DNA from: an uncultured Lachnospiraceae bacterium
Lineage (GTDB): Bacteria > Bacillota > Clostridia > Lachnospirales > Lachnospiraceae
Assembly: GCA_910585715.1 (NCBI GenBank)
Contig: CAJUEX010000013.1
Span: 1-64,000, forward strand
Length of the DNA: 64,000 bases
Direction of reading: 5' to 3'
Shown here: piece after piece, positions 51,736-60,742 of the stretch
Numbering within the stretch: position 1 is the first letter of the stretch
Layout of the letters: every line of letters starts with the position of its first letter
Program-made: the position numbers and the translations under genes
Notes under the pieces: generated by a model
Databases searched by the model: none
What the model saw: the letters and a program-made list of their open reading frames with translations, nothing else
Told to the model about the DNA's origin: nothing

Positions 51736-52515
51736 TCAAAACCGCTCATAAAAAAACGAATTCTTCCTTCTGTAATTCATTTCCTTATAATTAATAATCT
51801 GTTCCGTACTGCCAATAAACAGGGAGCCCCCCTTTTTCAGAGAGTCATAAAACTTCCGGAATATCTCCTCTTTTGCTTCCTCCGTAAAATAAATCAACAC
51901 ATTCCTGCACACTATCAAATCACAATTTTTTTCATAAGTGTCTTTTAACAAATTGTGCTGCCGAAACTCCACCCTTGCCTTAATCTCCTTGGAAATCTGG
52001 TAAGAAGGACCGATTTTCGTGAAATATTTTTCTTTTAAATCCCTTGGCACGGAAAGAACGCTTTTTTCCGAATACAAGCCGGTCTTCGCCTTGGCAATTA
52101 CCTGCTTATCAATATCCGTGGCAATAATCTTTATCTGGGAAAGAGGCAAGTGTCTGGACAATGCCATAACTAATGAATATGGCTCATCTCCTGTAGAACA
52201 GGCAGCGCTCCATATCTTCAAGTTCCTTCCAAACCTGTTTATCAACTCCGGAAAAATTTCTTTATCCAACAGTTCCCATTGTTCCGGATTCCGGTAGAAC
52301 TCCGATACGTTAATGGTAAGGTAATTTACGAATTCATCGAATTTTTCCCGGTTCTCTTTTAAAAGCTGAATATATTTTTCATAGCCGGTAATACCATTTT
52401 TCCCAATTAACGTATCGATACGGCGCTTCATCTGCTTTTCCTTGTAGGCATTCAAATCTATCTGGGTCAATGCAAAAACTGCACCTTTAAAATATTCATA
52501 ATCATAAGCCGGCAT
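51736..52515 (-). CDS. cheR: CheR-type protein-glutamate methyltransferase
   Basis: 259 aa. N-terminal helical domain, then the SAM-dependent fold: IWSAACSTGDEPYSLVMAL (SAM loop), IIATDIDKQVIAKAK, CDLIVCRNVLIYFTEEAK and a C-terminal GSTEQIINYKEMNYRRKNSFFYERF. It methylates chemoreceptor glutamates, or a non-chemotaxis target in orphan systems. It is 19 nt after the S1 gene and no other chemotaxis gene is in view. Confidence 0.93.
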   Translation of the reverse strand: MPAYDYEYFKGAVFALTQIDLNAYKEKQMKRRIDTLIGKNGITGYEKYIQLLKENREKFDEFVNYLTINVSEFYRNPEQWELLDKEIFPELINRFGRNLKIWSAACSTGDEPYSLVMALSRHLPLSQIKIIATDIDKQVIAKAKTGLYSEKSVLSVPRDLKEKYFTKIGPSYQISKEIKARVEFRQHNLLKDTYEKNCDLIVCRNVLIYFTEEAKEEIFRKFYDSLKKGGSLFIGSTEQIINYKEMNYRRKNSFFYERF

Positions 52516-52534
52516 GTTGTACCTACCTTATTTT

Positions 52535-53689
52535 TTATTCTTCCGATTCTGCTTCTGCTGCAATGACAGCTTCAATATCTACAGAAACAACATCTGCATC
52601 CTCTTCCGGTGTATCCTCTTTCTCTTCTGCCGGTTCCGGTGCAAGCAAAGCTTTTATGCTCAGGCTGATTTTCTTATCCGCCTCATTAAAGTCAACAATC
52701 TTAGCTGTCACTTCCTGCCCGATGCTCAGCACGTCAGCAGGCTTTTCAATATGCTCTTTAGAAATCTGGGACACATGTAAAAGCGCATCTACACCTTCTT
52801 CCAGCTCCACAAATGCACCGAAGTCTGTCATTCTTGCCACTTTGCCGGTTACAGTATCTCCCACTGCATATTTCTTTTCTGCATCCTTCCAAGGATTCAA
52901 TTCATCAAACTTTAAGCTGAGGGCAATCTTGGTTCCTTCAATTTCCTTGATAAGAACTTTCAGTTCCTGTCCTACCTTAAAGGTCTTCTTTGGATTCTCT
53001 ACCCGGCCCCAGGACATTTCTGAAATATGAAGAAGTCCGTCAGCACCGCCCAAATCAATAAATGCGCCGAAGTCTGTCACGTTCTTGACAGTACCTTCCA
53101 CTACATCCCCTTCTTTGATTCTTGCAAATAATTCCTTCTGCATTTCTTCTTTCTTTGCAACTAAAAGCTGCTTGCGGTCACCAATATATCTTCTTCTCTT
53201 TGGATTATATTCACTGATGACGAATTCTATTTCTTTTCCTGCATAGACAGACAAATCCTTTTCATATACATTCGATACAAGGCTTGCCGGAATGAAGATT
53301 CTCACTTCATCCAGTACCACGCTTAAGCCGCCGTCCAATACCTGCGCCACCTTGGCAGTAAGCACTTCTTTGTTTTCAAAGGCTTCCTGAATTCTCTTAT
53401 TGCCTTTTTCAGCAGCAAGGCGCTTGTAGGAAAGAATAACCTGTCCCTCTCCGTCGTTTACTTTGACTACTTTCACTTCCATAGTGTCTCCGACTTTTAA
53501 GATAGTCGTTAAATCTGCATTTGGCTCGTTTGTGTATTCATTTCGTGTAAGAATACCGTCTGATTTATATCCAATATTCAGGATGGCTTCGTCTTCTTTT
53601 ACAGCAATGACTTTTCCCTCGACTACCTCTCCGTTTCTGATTGTTTTAAATGATTGGTCTAACATTTGTTCAAAAGTTAATTCTGACAT
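52535..53689 (-). CDS. rpsA: S1 RNA-binding domain protein (30S S1-like)
   Basis: 384 aa from the ATG at 53689 with GAGGAGG upstream; the longer frame lies within ispH. Four S1 domains (about 15-85, 100-165, 185-255, 270-340), the third and fourth being the best conserved (VKNVTDFGAFIDLGGADGLLHISEM, VARMTDFGAFVELEEGVDALLHVSQI), plus an acidic tail. It overlaps ispH by 20 nt; many Clostridia fuse the two. Its ribosomal role in Firmicutes is not fully settled, hence 'S1-like'. Confidence 0.9.
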   Translation of the reverse strand: MSELTFEQMLDQSFKTIRNGEVVEGKVIAVKEDEAILNIGYKSDGILTRNEYTNEPNADLTTILKVGDTMEVKVVKVNDGEGQVILSYKRLAAEKGNKRIQEAFENKEVLTAKVAQVLDGGLSVVLDEVRIFIPASLVSNVYEKDLSVYAGKEIEFVISEYNPKRRRYIGDRKQLLVAKKEEMQKELFARIKEGDVVEGTVKNVTDFGAFIDLGGADGLLHISEMSWGRVENPKKTFKVGQELKVLIKEIEGTKIALSLKFDELNPWKDAEKKYAVGDTVTGKVARMTDFGAFVELEEGVDALLHVSQISKEHIEKPADVLSIGQEVTAKIVDFNEADKKISLSIKALLAPEPAEEKEDTPEEDADVVSVDIEAVIAAEAESEE

Positions 53690-54518
53690 AATTTTGAACC
53701 TCCTCAATAATATTATTTGGGGTGGATGCCCCTGCGGTAATTCCCACCGAACAAGCGGGCCCAATCTGTTCCCTTTTTAAATCGCTCAGTGTCTGTATGA
53801 AATAAGTGTTCTCACATTCTTCCCTGCAAATCTCGTAAAGCTTGCGGGTATTGGAGCTGTGAGTACCGCCTATCACTATCATTACATCAACTTCCCTTGC
53901 AATTTCTCTTGCCTGGGTCTGCCTCTCCTCAGTTGCGTTACATATAGTATTCACAACAATACCATCATAACCTTTTTTCTCAAAAATTTCAACCAATTCT
54001 TGAAATTTATTGTAATTAAATGTCGTTTGGGAAACGATACAGGCTTTTTCGCCCTCTTTCAAGGTGAAATTCTCCATTTCTTCCCTTGTGGCAATGACCG
54101 TTGCGCTGCCTCCCACCCAGCCTGTAATTCCTTCTACCTCCGGATGGCGGGAGCTTCCGATAATGATAATGTGCCTTCCCTTCCCGCTTTCCTCCTCCAC
54201 GATTTTATGAATCTTCTTTACAAAGGGACAGGTTGCATCAATTAAGGAAAATCCCATTTTTTCAATTGCTTCGTAAACCTTTTTTTCCACTCCATGGGAA
54301 CGAATGATAACAGTGCCCTTTTCCTGTTCCTTAAGCTCCTCTACATCATTCAGTACCCGGACACCTTTTTCCTCCAAATCCTTTACCACCTGGTCATTAT
54401 GAATGATGGGGCCTAATGTATAAATATTTCCGCCCGCTTCAATCTGTTTATAAACCTGGTCCACTGCCCGTTTCACTCCAAAACAAAAGCCTGCGGTTTT
54501 TGCAGTTTTTACTTCCAC
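53670..54518 (-). CDS. ispH: 4-hydroxy-3-methylbut-2-enyl diphosphate reductase
   Basis: 282 aa, GTG start with AGGAGG 7 nt upstream. It makes IPP and DMAPP, the last step of the MEP pathway. Iron-sulphur cysteines in GFCFGVKRA, DATCPFVKKIH and NTICNATEERQ; substrate residues in SHGVEKKVYEAI and GGTHSSNTRKLYEIC. Overlaps the S1 gene, so the two are coupled. Confidence 0.96.
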   Translation of the reverse strand: MEVKTAKTAGFCFGVKRAVDQVYKQIEAGGNIYTLGPIIHNDQVVKDLEEKGVRVLNDVEELKEQEKGTVIIRSHGVEKKVYEAIEKMGFSLIDATCPFVKKIHKIVEEESGKGRHIIIIGSSRHPEVEGITGWVGGSATVIATREEMENFTLKEGEKACIVSQTTFNYNKFQELVEIFEKKGYDGIVVNTICNATEERQTQAREIAREVDVMIVIGGTHSSNTRKLYEICREECENTYFIQTLSDLKREQIGPACSVGITAGASTPNNIIEEVQNYVRINF

Positions 54519-54608
54519 ATTTTTTCCTCCTGCCCGGTTTTTTCCCGGCTTTTTTATAATAAATTAGTATGAACTTTCTGTATTTTTCTGCCGGATTCGT
54601 CCATATAT

Positions 54609-54806
54609 GTGCATATGTTATGCACAAACGTTAATCCTGTATCCAGTGTACTGTACCATTAACATTCAGGCAAATCTGCTTGTCTATTTGCCCGTCTGCT
54701 ACGTTGGATTTTCTAGATGCAGACCCGCTACACCGTTGAAAATCCACCTTGCATACGAACAAATATCCTGCGCAGATTTACCTGAAATCAATGGTACAGC
54801 ACACTA
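54609..54806. repeat. Large imperfect hairpin between cmk and ispH
   Basis: The arms about 54646-54713 and 54736-54805 pair over nearly 70 bp with mismatches (GTACTGTACCATT and AATGGTACAGCAC at the ends; GGATTTTC and GAAAATCC near the loop). The right arm ends on the cmk stop codon. Its sequence is unrelated to the AGAGCGAGAGCG family. A 7-bp palindrome GTGCATA-TGT-TATGCAC (54609-54625) lies beside it. Probably an RNA-level terminator or RNase III site in the cmk-ispH transcript. No ORF is in this 285-nt gap. Confidence 0.7.
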
Positions 54807-55460
54807 GCGGCACATGGCAAGTATAGTCTCCACCACCTGGTCCACATCCATATCCGAGCTGTCTAATAAAACCGCATCTTCCGCCTGTCTGAGCGGAGAC
54901 ATTTCCCGGGTCATATCCCGCTTGTCCCTTTCAATGATATCCGCTTCTATCACATCCAAATCACAGCTTTCTCCCTTAGTTTTCAATTCCTCATATCTGC
55001 GCTTTGCCCGGACTCTTGAGCTGGCCGTCAGATACACCTTTACATCTGCATCCGGCAACACGCATGTGCCGATATCCCTGCCATCCATGACTACCTGATT
55101 TGTTTTAGCTAACTTTTGCTGAAGCTCCACCAGCTTTATGCGCACATCCTTATTAACAGAGCTTGCCGAAGCCATGTTACCCACCTCTTCTGTTCTGAGA
55201 TATGGATTTACATTTTCTCCGTTCAGCCATACTATCTGTTCTCCATTCTCATAGGATATGGTAATATCCGCCTCCCTGCATGCTTCACTGATTTTCTCTG
55301 TTTCGGAAGGCTTTATTCCCTTCTGTATGAGGTAAAAAGCCATTGCCCGGTACATAGCCCCCGTATCCACATATATAAAGCCTTTTTCCTTTGCTATTCT
55401 TTTTGCAATAGTACTTTTTCCCGCTCCTGCCGGTCCGTCGATGGCAATACTATAACTCAT
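54804..55460 (-). CDS. cmk: Cytidylate kinase
   Basis: 218 aa. It phosphorylates CMP and dCMP. It has a P-loop (SYSIAIDGPAGAGKSTIAKRIAK), the DTGAMYRA lid-side motif, MDGRDIGTCVLPDADVK and a C-terminal VDQVVETILA helix. In Clostridia cmk, ispH and rpsA form one cluster, as here. Confidence 0.97.
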   Translation of the reverse strand: MSYSIAIDGPAGAGKSTIAKRIAKEKGFIYVDTGAMYRAMAFYLIQKGIKPSETEKISEACREADITISYENGEQIVWLNGENVNPYLRTEEVGNMASASSVNKDVRIKLVELQQKLAKTNQVVMDGRDIGTCVLPDADVKVYLTASSRVRAKRRYEELKTKGESCDLDVIEADIIERDKRDMTREMSPLRQAEDAVLLDSSDMDVDQVVETILAMCR

Positions 55461-55576
55461 ATCCTGTTCTTCCTTTCTCCTGTTTCTACCTGATTCTTGC
55501 TTTTGAAGCTTTTTCTATCGCTCCCTGTCTGCCGTCTTATTTATTCTGTCATTTCCATTACCTTATCTTTATTCTT

Positions 55577-56860
55577 TCATTCTGCCATCGCCATGCCTGC
55601 TGCATATCCGGTAGACCATGCTATCTGAAGATTAAAGCCTCCGGTCACGGCATCTAAATCCAACAGTTCCCCGGCAAAATACAATCCCTTTACTTTTTTT
55701 GATTCCATAGTGGAAGGATTTACTTCCTTTATGGAAACCCCTCCCTGGGTAATAATAGCTTCTTCAAACCCTCTTGTGCCTGATATTGTCATAGTCATAT
55801 GCTTTACCAGATTTAAAAAAGCCGTTCTTTCTTCTTTGGAAATCTCATTGCATTTCTTATCCGGAGCAATCGGGGACAATTGAACCATCACCGGAACCAG
55901 CTTTGCCGGGAAAAGACTTCCGAGAATATTTTTAAACTGCTTGTTATGGTTTGCTTCAAACTCCCTGAGCAGCCGGCTGTCCAGCTGCTTTTCAGAAAGA
56001 GCCGGCTTTAAATCCAGCATAAGAACCGCCGGTTCTTCCAGCTTTTTAGTCAGATAGCTGCTTGCCGTAAGCATCAAAGGACCGCTGACTCCAAAATGGG
56101 TAAACAGCATTTCTCCAAACCCTTCATAAAGCATCTTTTTCCCCTGCTTTATTTTTACAGATACATTTTTTAATGACAGCCCCTGAAGCTTCCGGCACCA
56201 GCTTTCCTCTACAACAAAAGGCACTAATGCCGGATAAAGTCTGGTCACTTTATGCCCTGCTTTCTTTGCCATGCCATGTCCGTCGCCGGTGGAACCGGTG
56301 GATGGATAGGAAACCCCTCCGGTTGCAAGCAGTACCATGTCTGCTTCTATTATGGTTCCGTCCTCTAACAGCACTCCTTTGACCGCAGGCTTTTGGTCCT
56401 TTGAAGCGCAGGACTCCTCTCCTGCCTCAGACAAAAAACCTTCTTCAAAAAAGAGCAGTTCCTTTACCTTTGTATTCAGCCGTACTTCCACCCCCAGCCT
56501 TCTAAGCTCATACTGCAATGCCCGTATAATATCCGAAGAATGGTCTGATACAGGAAATACCCGACTTCCCCTTTCTATCTTTAAAGGAACTCCTAATTCC
56601 TCAAAAAAGCTCATTACCATACGGTTGTCAAATCCATAAAAGCTGCTGTACATAAACTTTTCATTGGTAACCATATTGGCAAATAACTCTTCCACCTGAC
56701 AGGCATTTGTTACGTTGCATCTGCCTTTTCCGGTAATAAAAAGCTTTTTCCCCAATTTTTCATTTTGCTCTATAAGCGTTACCCTGCTGCCTGCCCTTGC
56801 TGCAAAAATGCCTGCAATCATTCCAGCCGGGCCGCCGCCTGCAATACAAATCTTATTCAT
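55577..56860 (-). CDS. HI0933-family flavoprotein (FAD-dependent oxidoreductase)
   Basis: 427 aa. FAD Rossmann motif ICIAGGGPAGMIAGIFAARAG, NEKLGKKLFITGKGRCNVTNAC (typical of the HI0933/YtfP group), LATGGVSYPSTGSTGDGH and the C-terminal GLYFAGELLDLDAVTGGFNLQIA. The family is of uncertain reaction. Precedes cmk, as in many Clostridia, and overlaps the RpiR gene by 8 nt. Confidence 0.93.
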   Translation of the reverse strand: MNKICIAGGGPAGMIAGIFAARAGSRVTLIEQNEKLGKKLFITGKGRCNVTNACQVEELFANMVTNEKFMYSSFYGFDNRMVMSFFEELGVPLKIERGSRVFPVSDHSSDIIRALQYELRRLGVEVRLNTKVKELLFFEEGFLSEAGEESCASKDQKPAVKGVLLEDGTIIEADMVLLATGGVSYPSTGSTGDGHGMAKKAGHKVTRLYPALVPFVVEESWCRKLQGLSLKNVSVKIKQGKKMLYEGFGEMLFTHFGVSGPLMLTASSYLTKKLEEPAVLMLDLKPALSEKQLDSRLLREFEANHNKQFKNILGSLFPAKLVPVMVQLSPIAPDKKCNEISKEERTAFLNLVKHMTMTISGTRGFEEAIITQGGVSIKEVNPSTMESKKVKGLYFAGELLDLDAVTGGFNLQIAWSTGYAAGMAMAE

Positions 56861-57785
56861 TCTTTTTTTCTTCCTTCATTAGAGGATAATTCAGCATAGG
56901 CTCTTCATCAATAAAATTAATCTCATCGTTTAAGTATACCTGATAGTTAGCCCAGGCTTCCTCCAAAGCCTCCAGATTCGTCTTTACATCCTGAGGGCAT
57001 TTTAAACAAAGAGCCACTACCAAAGCATTAATCACACTAAGGGGCGCTACAAGAGAATCCACAATGGAAACCATATCGCTTCTTGCTAACAGATTACAGG
57101 AAGAATACAGATTCATGGGTGAATGAACCGTATCTGTTATGGTAATGACTTTTGCATTTCTGTCTCTTGCAAATTCCATTGCTTTTAAAGTCCTCATGGA
57201 ATATCTTGGAAAGCTTATACCAATAACTACATCCTCTTCATTTACGCGAATCATCTGTTCAAAAGTCTCACTGACTGAGGTTGTCCTGATCAGACATACA
57301 TCTCCCCGAATCATAGTCAGATAAAAGCTTAAAAAATCAGCTAAAGGCTCGCAGCTTCTGATTCCTACAATATAGACATGCTTTGCTGCCAATATAGTGT
57401 CCACTGCCGTCTCAAAAGCAATGGGGTCTAAATTTTCTATAGTATCGGCAATTTTGTTCATGTCAGACGTCAATACGGAGGTCAGTATTTCTGACTGGGT
57501 GCTCCTGCCATACTTGGCATCTATTCTCTGTACCGAATTCAACTTATTCTTTACCCAGTCCTCCAGCGCCTTTTGGAATTCCGGATATCCGTCATAACCG
57601 ATTCCCGAAGCAAAACGCACTACTGTTGACTCACTGATGCCAAGAGTCTCTCCAAGCTTTGCTGCCGTCATAAAAACCGCCTGGTCATAATGATCCGTAA
57701 TATAAGCGGCAATCGCTTTATGACTTTTGCTCATAGTGCTGAATTTTTCGTTGATTCTGGTAATAATGTCATTCTGATTGTCCAT
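56853..57785 (-). CDS. MurR/RpiR-family transcriptional regulator
   Basis: 310 aa. Helix-turn-helix in the first 75 residues (AAKLGETLGISESTVVRFASGIGYDGYPEFQKAL) and a SIS sugar-phosphate-binding domain (VYIVGIRSCEPLADFLSFYL...VVIGISFPRYSMRTLKAMEFA, about 130-260). RpiR proteins sense phosphosugars. No sugar catabolism gene adjoins it, so the target may lie elsewhere. It starts 12 nt after the TetR gene ends. Confidence 0.92.
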   Translation of the reverse strand: MDNQNDIITRINEKFSTMSKSHKAIAAYITDHYDQAVFMTAAKLGETLGISESTVVRFASGIGYDGYPEFQKALEDWVKNKLNSVQRIDAKYGRSTQSEILTSVLTSDMNKIADTIENLDPIAFETAVDTILAAKHVYIVGIRSCEPLADFLSFYLTMIRGDVCLIRTTSVSETFEQMIRVNEEDVVIGISFPRYSMRTLKAMEFARDRNAKVITITDTVHSPMNLYSSCNLLARSDMVSIVDSLVAPLSVINALVVALCLKCPQDVKTNLEALEEAWANYQVYLNDEINFIDEEPMLNYPLMKEEKKNE

Positions 57786-57797
57786 TTTATCCCCCCG

Positions 57798-58349
57798 TTA
57801 TGACTGAAAATATGCCTGATAAGAAGCCTTTAGCAAATCCATTGTCTCTGCTTCTTCCAAATCATAATCACCTGTAACTACCATGCAGGCAGCTCCATGA
57901 ATGAAAATCCACATTTTCATAAACAGTTCACTGGGATTTTGAGCCCCGGCGGTTTTTGCCTTGTTGATTTCTTTTACCAAAGCTCCTTCCCTGCCGTTTA
58001 ACAGCTCATACAGACTTTTGCCATATCTGTTTTTAGACAAAAACAGCACTTCAAACAAATGAGGCTCCACCTGGGCAAATTTAATATAGGCAAGTCCCAG
58101 ATTGATAAAAGGAGTATCGTCCATTTTGGGGAAGCCTTTATAAAATTCCGAGAAATATCGAATCACTTCATCATAAACCTGAGAATAAAGTTCATCCATA
58201 TTTTTATACACCCGGAAGATTGGCTGGGTGGAACATCCGATTTTTCCTGCCAGCCTTCTGGCCGTCAGCATTCCATGCCCCTCTTCCTTTGTAAGCTCAA
58301 AGGCCGCTTTAATGATATCTGCTCTTGTGGTTGTTTCTTTTCTTGCCAT
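57798..58349 (-). CDS. TetR/AcrR-family transcriptional regulator
   Basis: 183 aa from the ATG at 58349; 58370 is an alternative. The full frame to 58454 would make the mRNA almost leaderless, because the promoter starts transcription near 58457. Helix-turn-helix: TRADIIKAAFELTKEEGHGMLTARRLAGKIGCSTQPIFRVYKNMDEL. The C-terminal half is the ligand domain. The palindrome ATAACATATGTTAT just after the start site fits autorepression. First gene of TetR-RpiR-flavoprotein(-cmk). Confidence 0.88.
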   Translation of the reverse strand: MARKETTTRADIIKAAFELTKEEGHGMLTARRLAGKIGCSTQPIFRVYKNMDELYSQVYDEVIRYFSEFYKGFPKMDDTPFINLGLAYIKFAQVEPHLFEVLFLSKNRYGKSLYELLNGREGALVKEINKAKTAGAQNPSELFMKMWIFIHGAACMVVTGDYDLEEAETMDLLKASYQAYFQS

Positions 58350-58437
58350 ATTCTGCTTTGCCCTTTCCATGGTTCTTCTTTGTCCTGCTGTACTATTAGC
58401 ATTTCGGGACAATATGATGTTATTTTCAGGTACAAAA

Positions 58438-58492
58438 ATAACATATGTTATCACACATACTTTATTTTAGTATAAAATAAATATTATGTCAA
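58438..58492 (-). promoter_or_regulatory. TetR promoter with operator
   Basis: Minus-strand TTGACA (58487-58492), a 17-bp spacer and TAAAAT (58464-58469). A perfect 14-bp palindrome, ATAACATATGTTAT (58438-58451), lies just downstream of the predicted start site, typical of a TetR operator. Confidence 0.7.
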
Positions 58493-58527
58493 CTGTTTTT
58501 TTCTGTGTAACCTAACAGCAAAAATGC

Positions 58528-58581
58528 AAAAAAAAAGCGCTTTATAAAAGGAGTATCACAGAATAATTTGTGATACTCCTT
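58528..58581 (-). terminator. Terminator after DUF6273 paralog 5
   Basis: The stem AAGGAGTATCACA/TGTGATACTCCTT with an 8-nt loop is followed on the minus strand by AAAGCGCTTT and a run of nine T residues. Confidence 0.85.
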
Positions 58582-58591
58582 CCTTGGTCAC

Positions 58592-60484
58592 CTATTTAAT
58601 TTTAATCTTCACCTTCGCCTTTTTATTACTTCCATCTGTAGAAGTTGCTGTAATGGTAACCGTTTTTCCTTTTCCTGCTTTCTTTGCTGTTACCTTTCCT
58701 TTCTTATTTACGGTAGCATATTTGGTATTGGAGCTTTGCCATTTCAATGTCTTATTCACGCTCTTTCCGGTAGTCTTCACCGTCGCCTTGATGCTCATGC
58801 TCTTTCCTGCTTTTAAGGACTTTGCAGAAGCCTTCAGCTTAATGCTCTTTACCGCATGCTTCATGATTTTTATTTTTATGGAAGCCTTCTTGCCGCTTCC
58901 ATCCTTTGCCTCTGCCGTGATAGTTACGGACTTGCCGGCTCCTGCTTTTTTCAGAGTGACTTTTCCGTTTTTGTCTACAGTCGCATATTTTTCGTTGCTG
59001 GTCTTCCATGTCACTGCTTTGTTAGAAGCGTTTTCCGGAGTTACGTCTAAAGTGAGTTTCACTTTCTTTCCTGCGGCAAGCTTCTTGGACGGAGCATGGA
59101 TTTCTATACCCTGTACTCCTTTAACCTCTTCCTTGCTGTTTTCTTGAATCTTATAAGAGAATTGTGCCACCCCGCTAGCTTTATAGCCCTCACATACAGC
59201 AATTGCCTTAATTGTTACATCATGTTCAAGAATAATTGCTCCTGCATAAACCATACTGTCTGTAGTAGGTTCTGTTCCATCAATTGTATAGTATATGTTA
59301 GCTCCGCTAGTTGCACAAGTTAAAAAAAGTTTTGTATTTTTTACCACACTGCTTCCTGAAGGAATTGTAGCTTCAGGCCTAGCTGCTTCTTTTTTGTCAG
59401 TATCATCCTCTGCTAAAGACCAGCTATCGTATATTTGATTTATGTTCAAAACCGGACATACTCCAAGTTCACCGGCTTCAACAAAAGTTCCCCCGTATGC
59501 TACATACCCATTTTTGTCCACAAAAGCAGCATAATCGCTATGAGCGCCGGAAGAACGCAACCACCACATTTCATTACTATCAAATCCCATACGCGCACCT
59601 CTGGCACAGGCATAATCAGTATTTTTTATTATCCGACTCAGGGAATAAGTATTGAAATTGCTGCAAAATCCATATCTATCATTAACTATCTCATGCAAGG
59701 ATAACATATAAACCTTATCATAAGTAGCATATCCACCTTCCGTCTCATAACGGGGGTTATCTTCATTTGCTATTCTTTTTTCTACAATTGCTTTTTTTTC
59801 GTTATCGCTAAAAGCTGTATCATAAAAACTGCCATTCAGCCAACTTCTAATCGTACTGGATTCCCATGTAACATCTGCATGATTATTATTATATTGTTGA
59901 TTGTCCAATGCTTTATCTGCTACCACAAGCAACTGATAGCCATCATTATTTAACACTTTCCATCGAATTTTCTCCCATTTAAAATAGCGATAAGGCTTAT
60001 CCCCGAAATATGCATAATTATATACATCCTCGTTGCTAATCCTCCGATATTTTGCACCATCTATCCATACATCTATGCCATTTTCCGCTGGCTTTCCATT
60101 TGTACTAATAGCCTCATCAATACGTGCTGTCATAGTGCTATCCGTCACTTCTTGCTGTGGATAGCTCCCAAAATATATATAACTGAATTTCGTATAATCT
60201 GTACCATCATCTAATTTTGTGCAGTGATGAATCGGATTAGCAGGTTTTCCTATTCCTGTACGCAAATCATTCTCACTTACATTATTTACTGAAAGCCCTT
60301 CCTGCGGCTGGCTGTTGATATCTTCATCCCCATTATCACTTTGTTCCAGATTTCCCATTACTTCATTTTCACTAATGGTATTTGCAAATACAATAACATC
60401 TTGAACGTTAAAAAAAATTATTGCCACTAACAGCATTGATAAAGCTTTCCTCACATTTTTCTTATTATTACCCTGTTCCTTCAT
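58592..60484 (-). CDS. Secreted DUF6273 / Big_2 surface protein, paralog 5
   Basis: 630 aa. Signal peptide (about 12-32); a linker with ISENE, VSEND and VNNVSEN; DUF6273 domain (FSYIYFGSYPQQEVTD, YFKWEKIRWKVLNND, RSWLNGSFYDTAF, WWLRSSGAHSD, GVCPVLNIN); a chitobiase-like domain (IYYTIDGTEPTTDSMVYAG); and two Big_2-like domains. It is 17 kb from the array and more diverged, with its own strong promoter and terminator, and lacks the duplicated promoter sequence. Ribosome site AGGAGA. Confidence 0.88.
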   Translation of the reverse strand: MKEQGNNKKNVRKALSMLLVAIIFFNVQDVIVFANTISENEVMGNLEQSDNGDEDINSQPQEGLSVNNVSENDLRTGIGKPANPIHHCTKLDDGTDYTKFSYIYFGSYPQQEVTDSTMTARIDEAISTNGKPAENGIDVWIDGAKYRRISNEDVYNYAYFGDKPYRYFKWEKIRWKVLNNDGYQLLVVADKALDNQQYNNNHADVTWESSTIRSWLNGSFYDTAFSDNEKKAIVEKRIANEDNPRYETEGGYATYDKVYMLSLHEIVNDRYGFCSNFNTYSLSRIIKNTDYACARGARMGFDSNEMWWLRSSGAHSDYAAFVDKNGYVAYGGTFVEAGELGVCPVLNINQIYDSWSLAEDDTDKKEAARPEATIPSGSSVVKNTKLFLTCATSGANIYYTIDGTEPTTDSMVYAGAIILEHDVTIKAIAVCEGYKASGVAQFSYKIQENSKEEVKGVQGIEIHAPSKKLAAGKKVKLTLDVTPENASNKAVTWKTSNEKYATVDKNGKVTLKKAGAGKSVTITAEAKDGSGKKASIKIKIMKHAVKSIKLKASAKSLKAGKSMSIKATVKTTGKSVNKTLKWQSSNTKYATVNKKGKVTAKKAGKGKTVTITATSTDGSNKKAKVKIKIK

Positions 60485-60554
60485 ACTTCAATTTCTCCTT
60501 TTTTACATAATTTCTATTTTTTTAATAGATATCCTTTCTTTTTTCACTAGCCTT

Positions 60555-60583
60555 ATAATATTATTTTATTATTATTTTGTCAA
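60555..60583 (-). promoter_or_regulatory. Promoter of DUF6273 paralog 5
   Basis: Minus-strand TTGACA (60578-60583), a 17-bp AT-only spacer and TATTAT (60555-60560). It shares no palindrome with the HTH-AbrB-linked promoters. Confidence 0.7.
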
Positions 60584-60634
60584 CTATTCTAATGATTTTT
60601 AGTTTTTAAATAAAACAGATAAAAAATGTGCATT

Positions 60635-60696
60635 CAAAAAAAATAAAAGTCTTTTCAAAATCTGTCATATACACGACAAGATACATGAAAAGACTT
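60635..60696 (-). terminator. Terminator after the thioesterase gene
   Basis: The inverted repeat AAGTCTTTTCA/TGAAAAGACTT (60647-60657 and 60686-60696), with inner ATCTTGTC/GACAGAT pairing, is followed on the minus strand by a T-rich run of eight. Confidence 0.8.
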
Positions 60697-60742
60697 CTAC
60701 TTATATTACTTTTAACACACTTCATAATTTACTCCCATGAAG

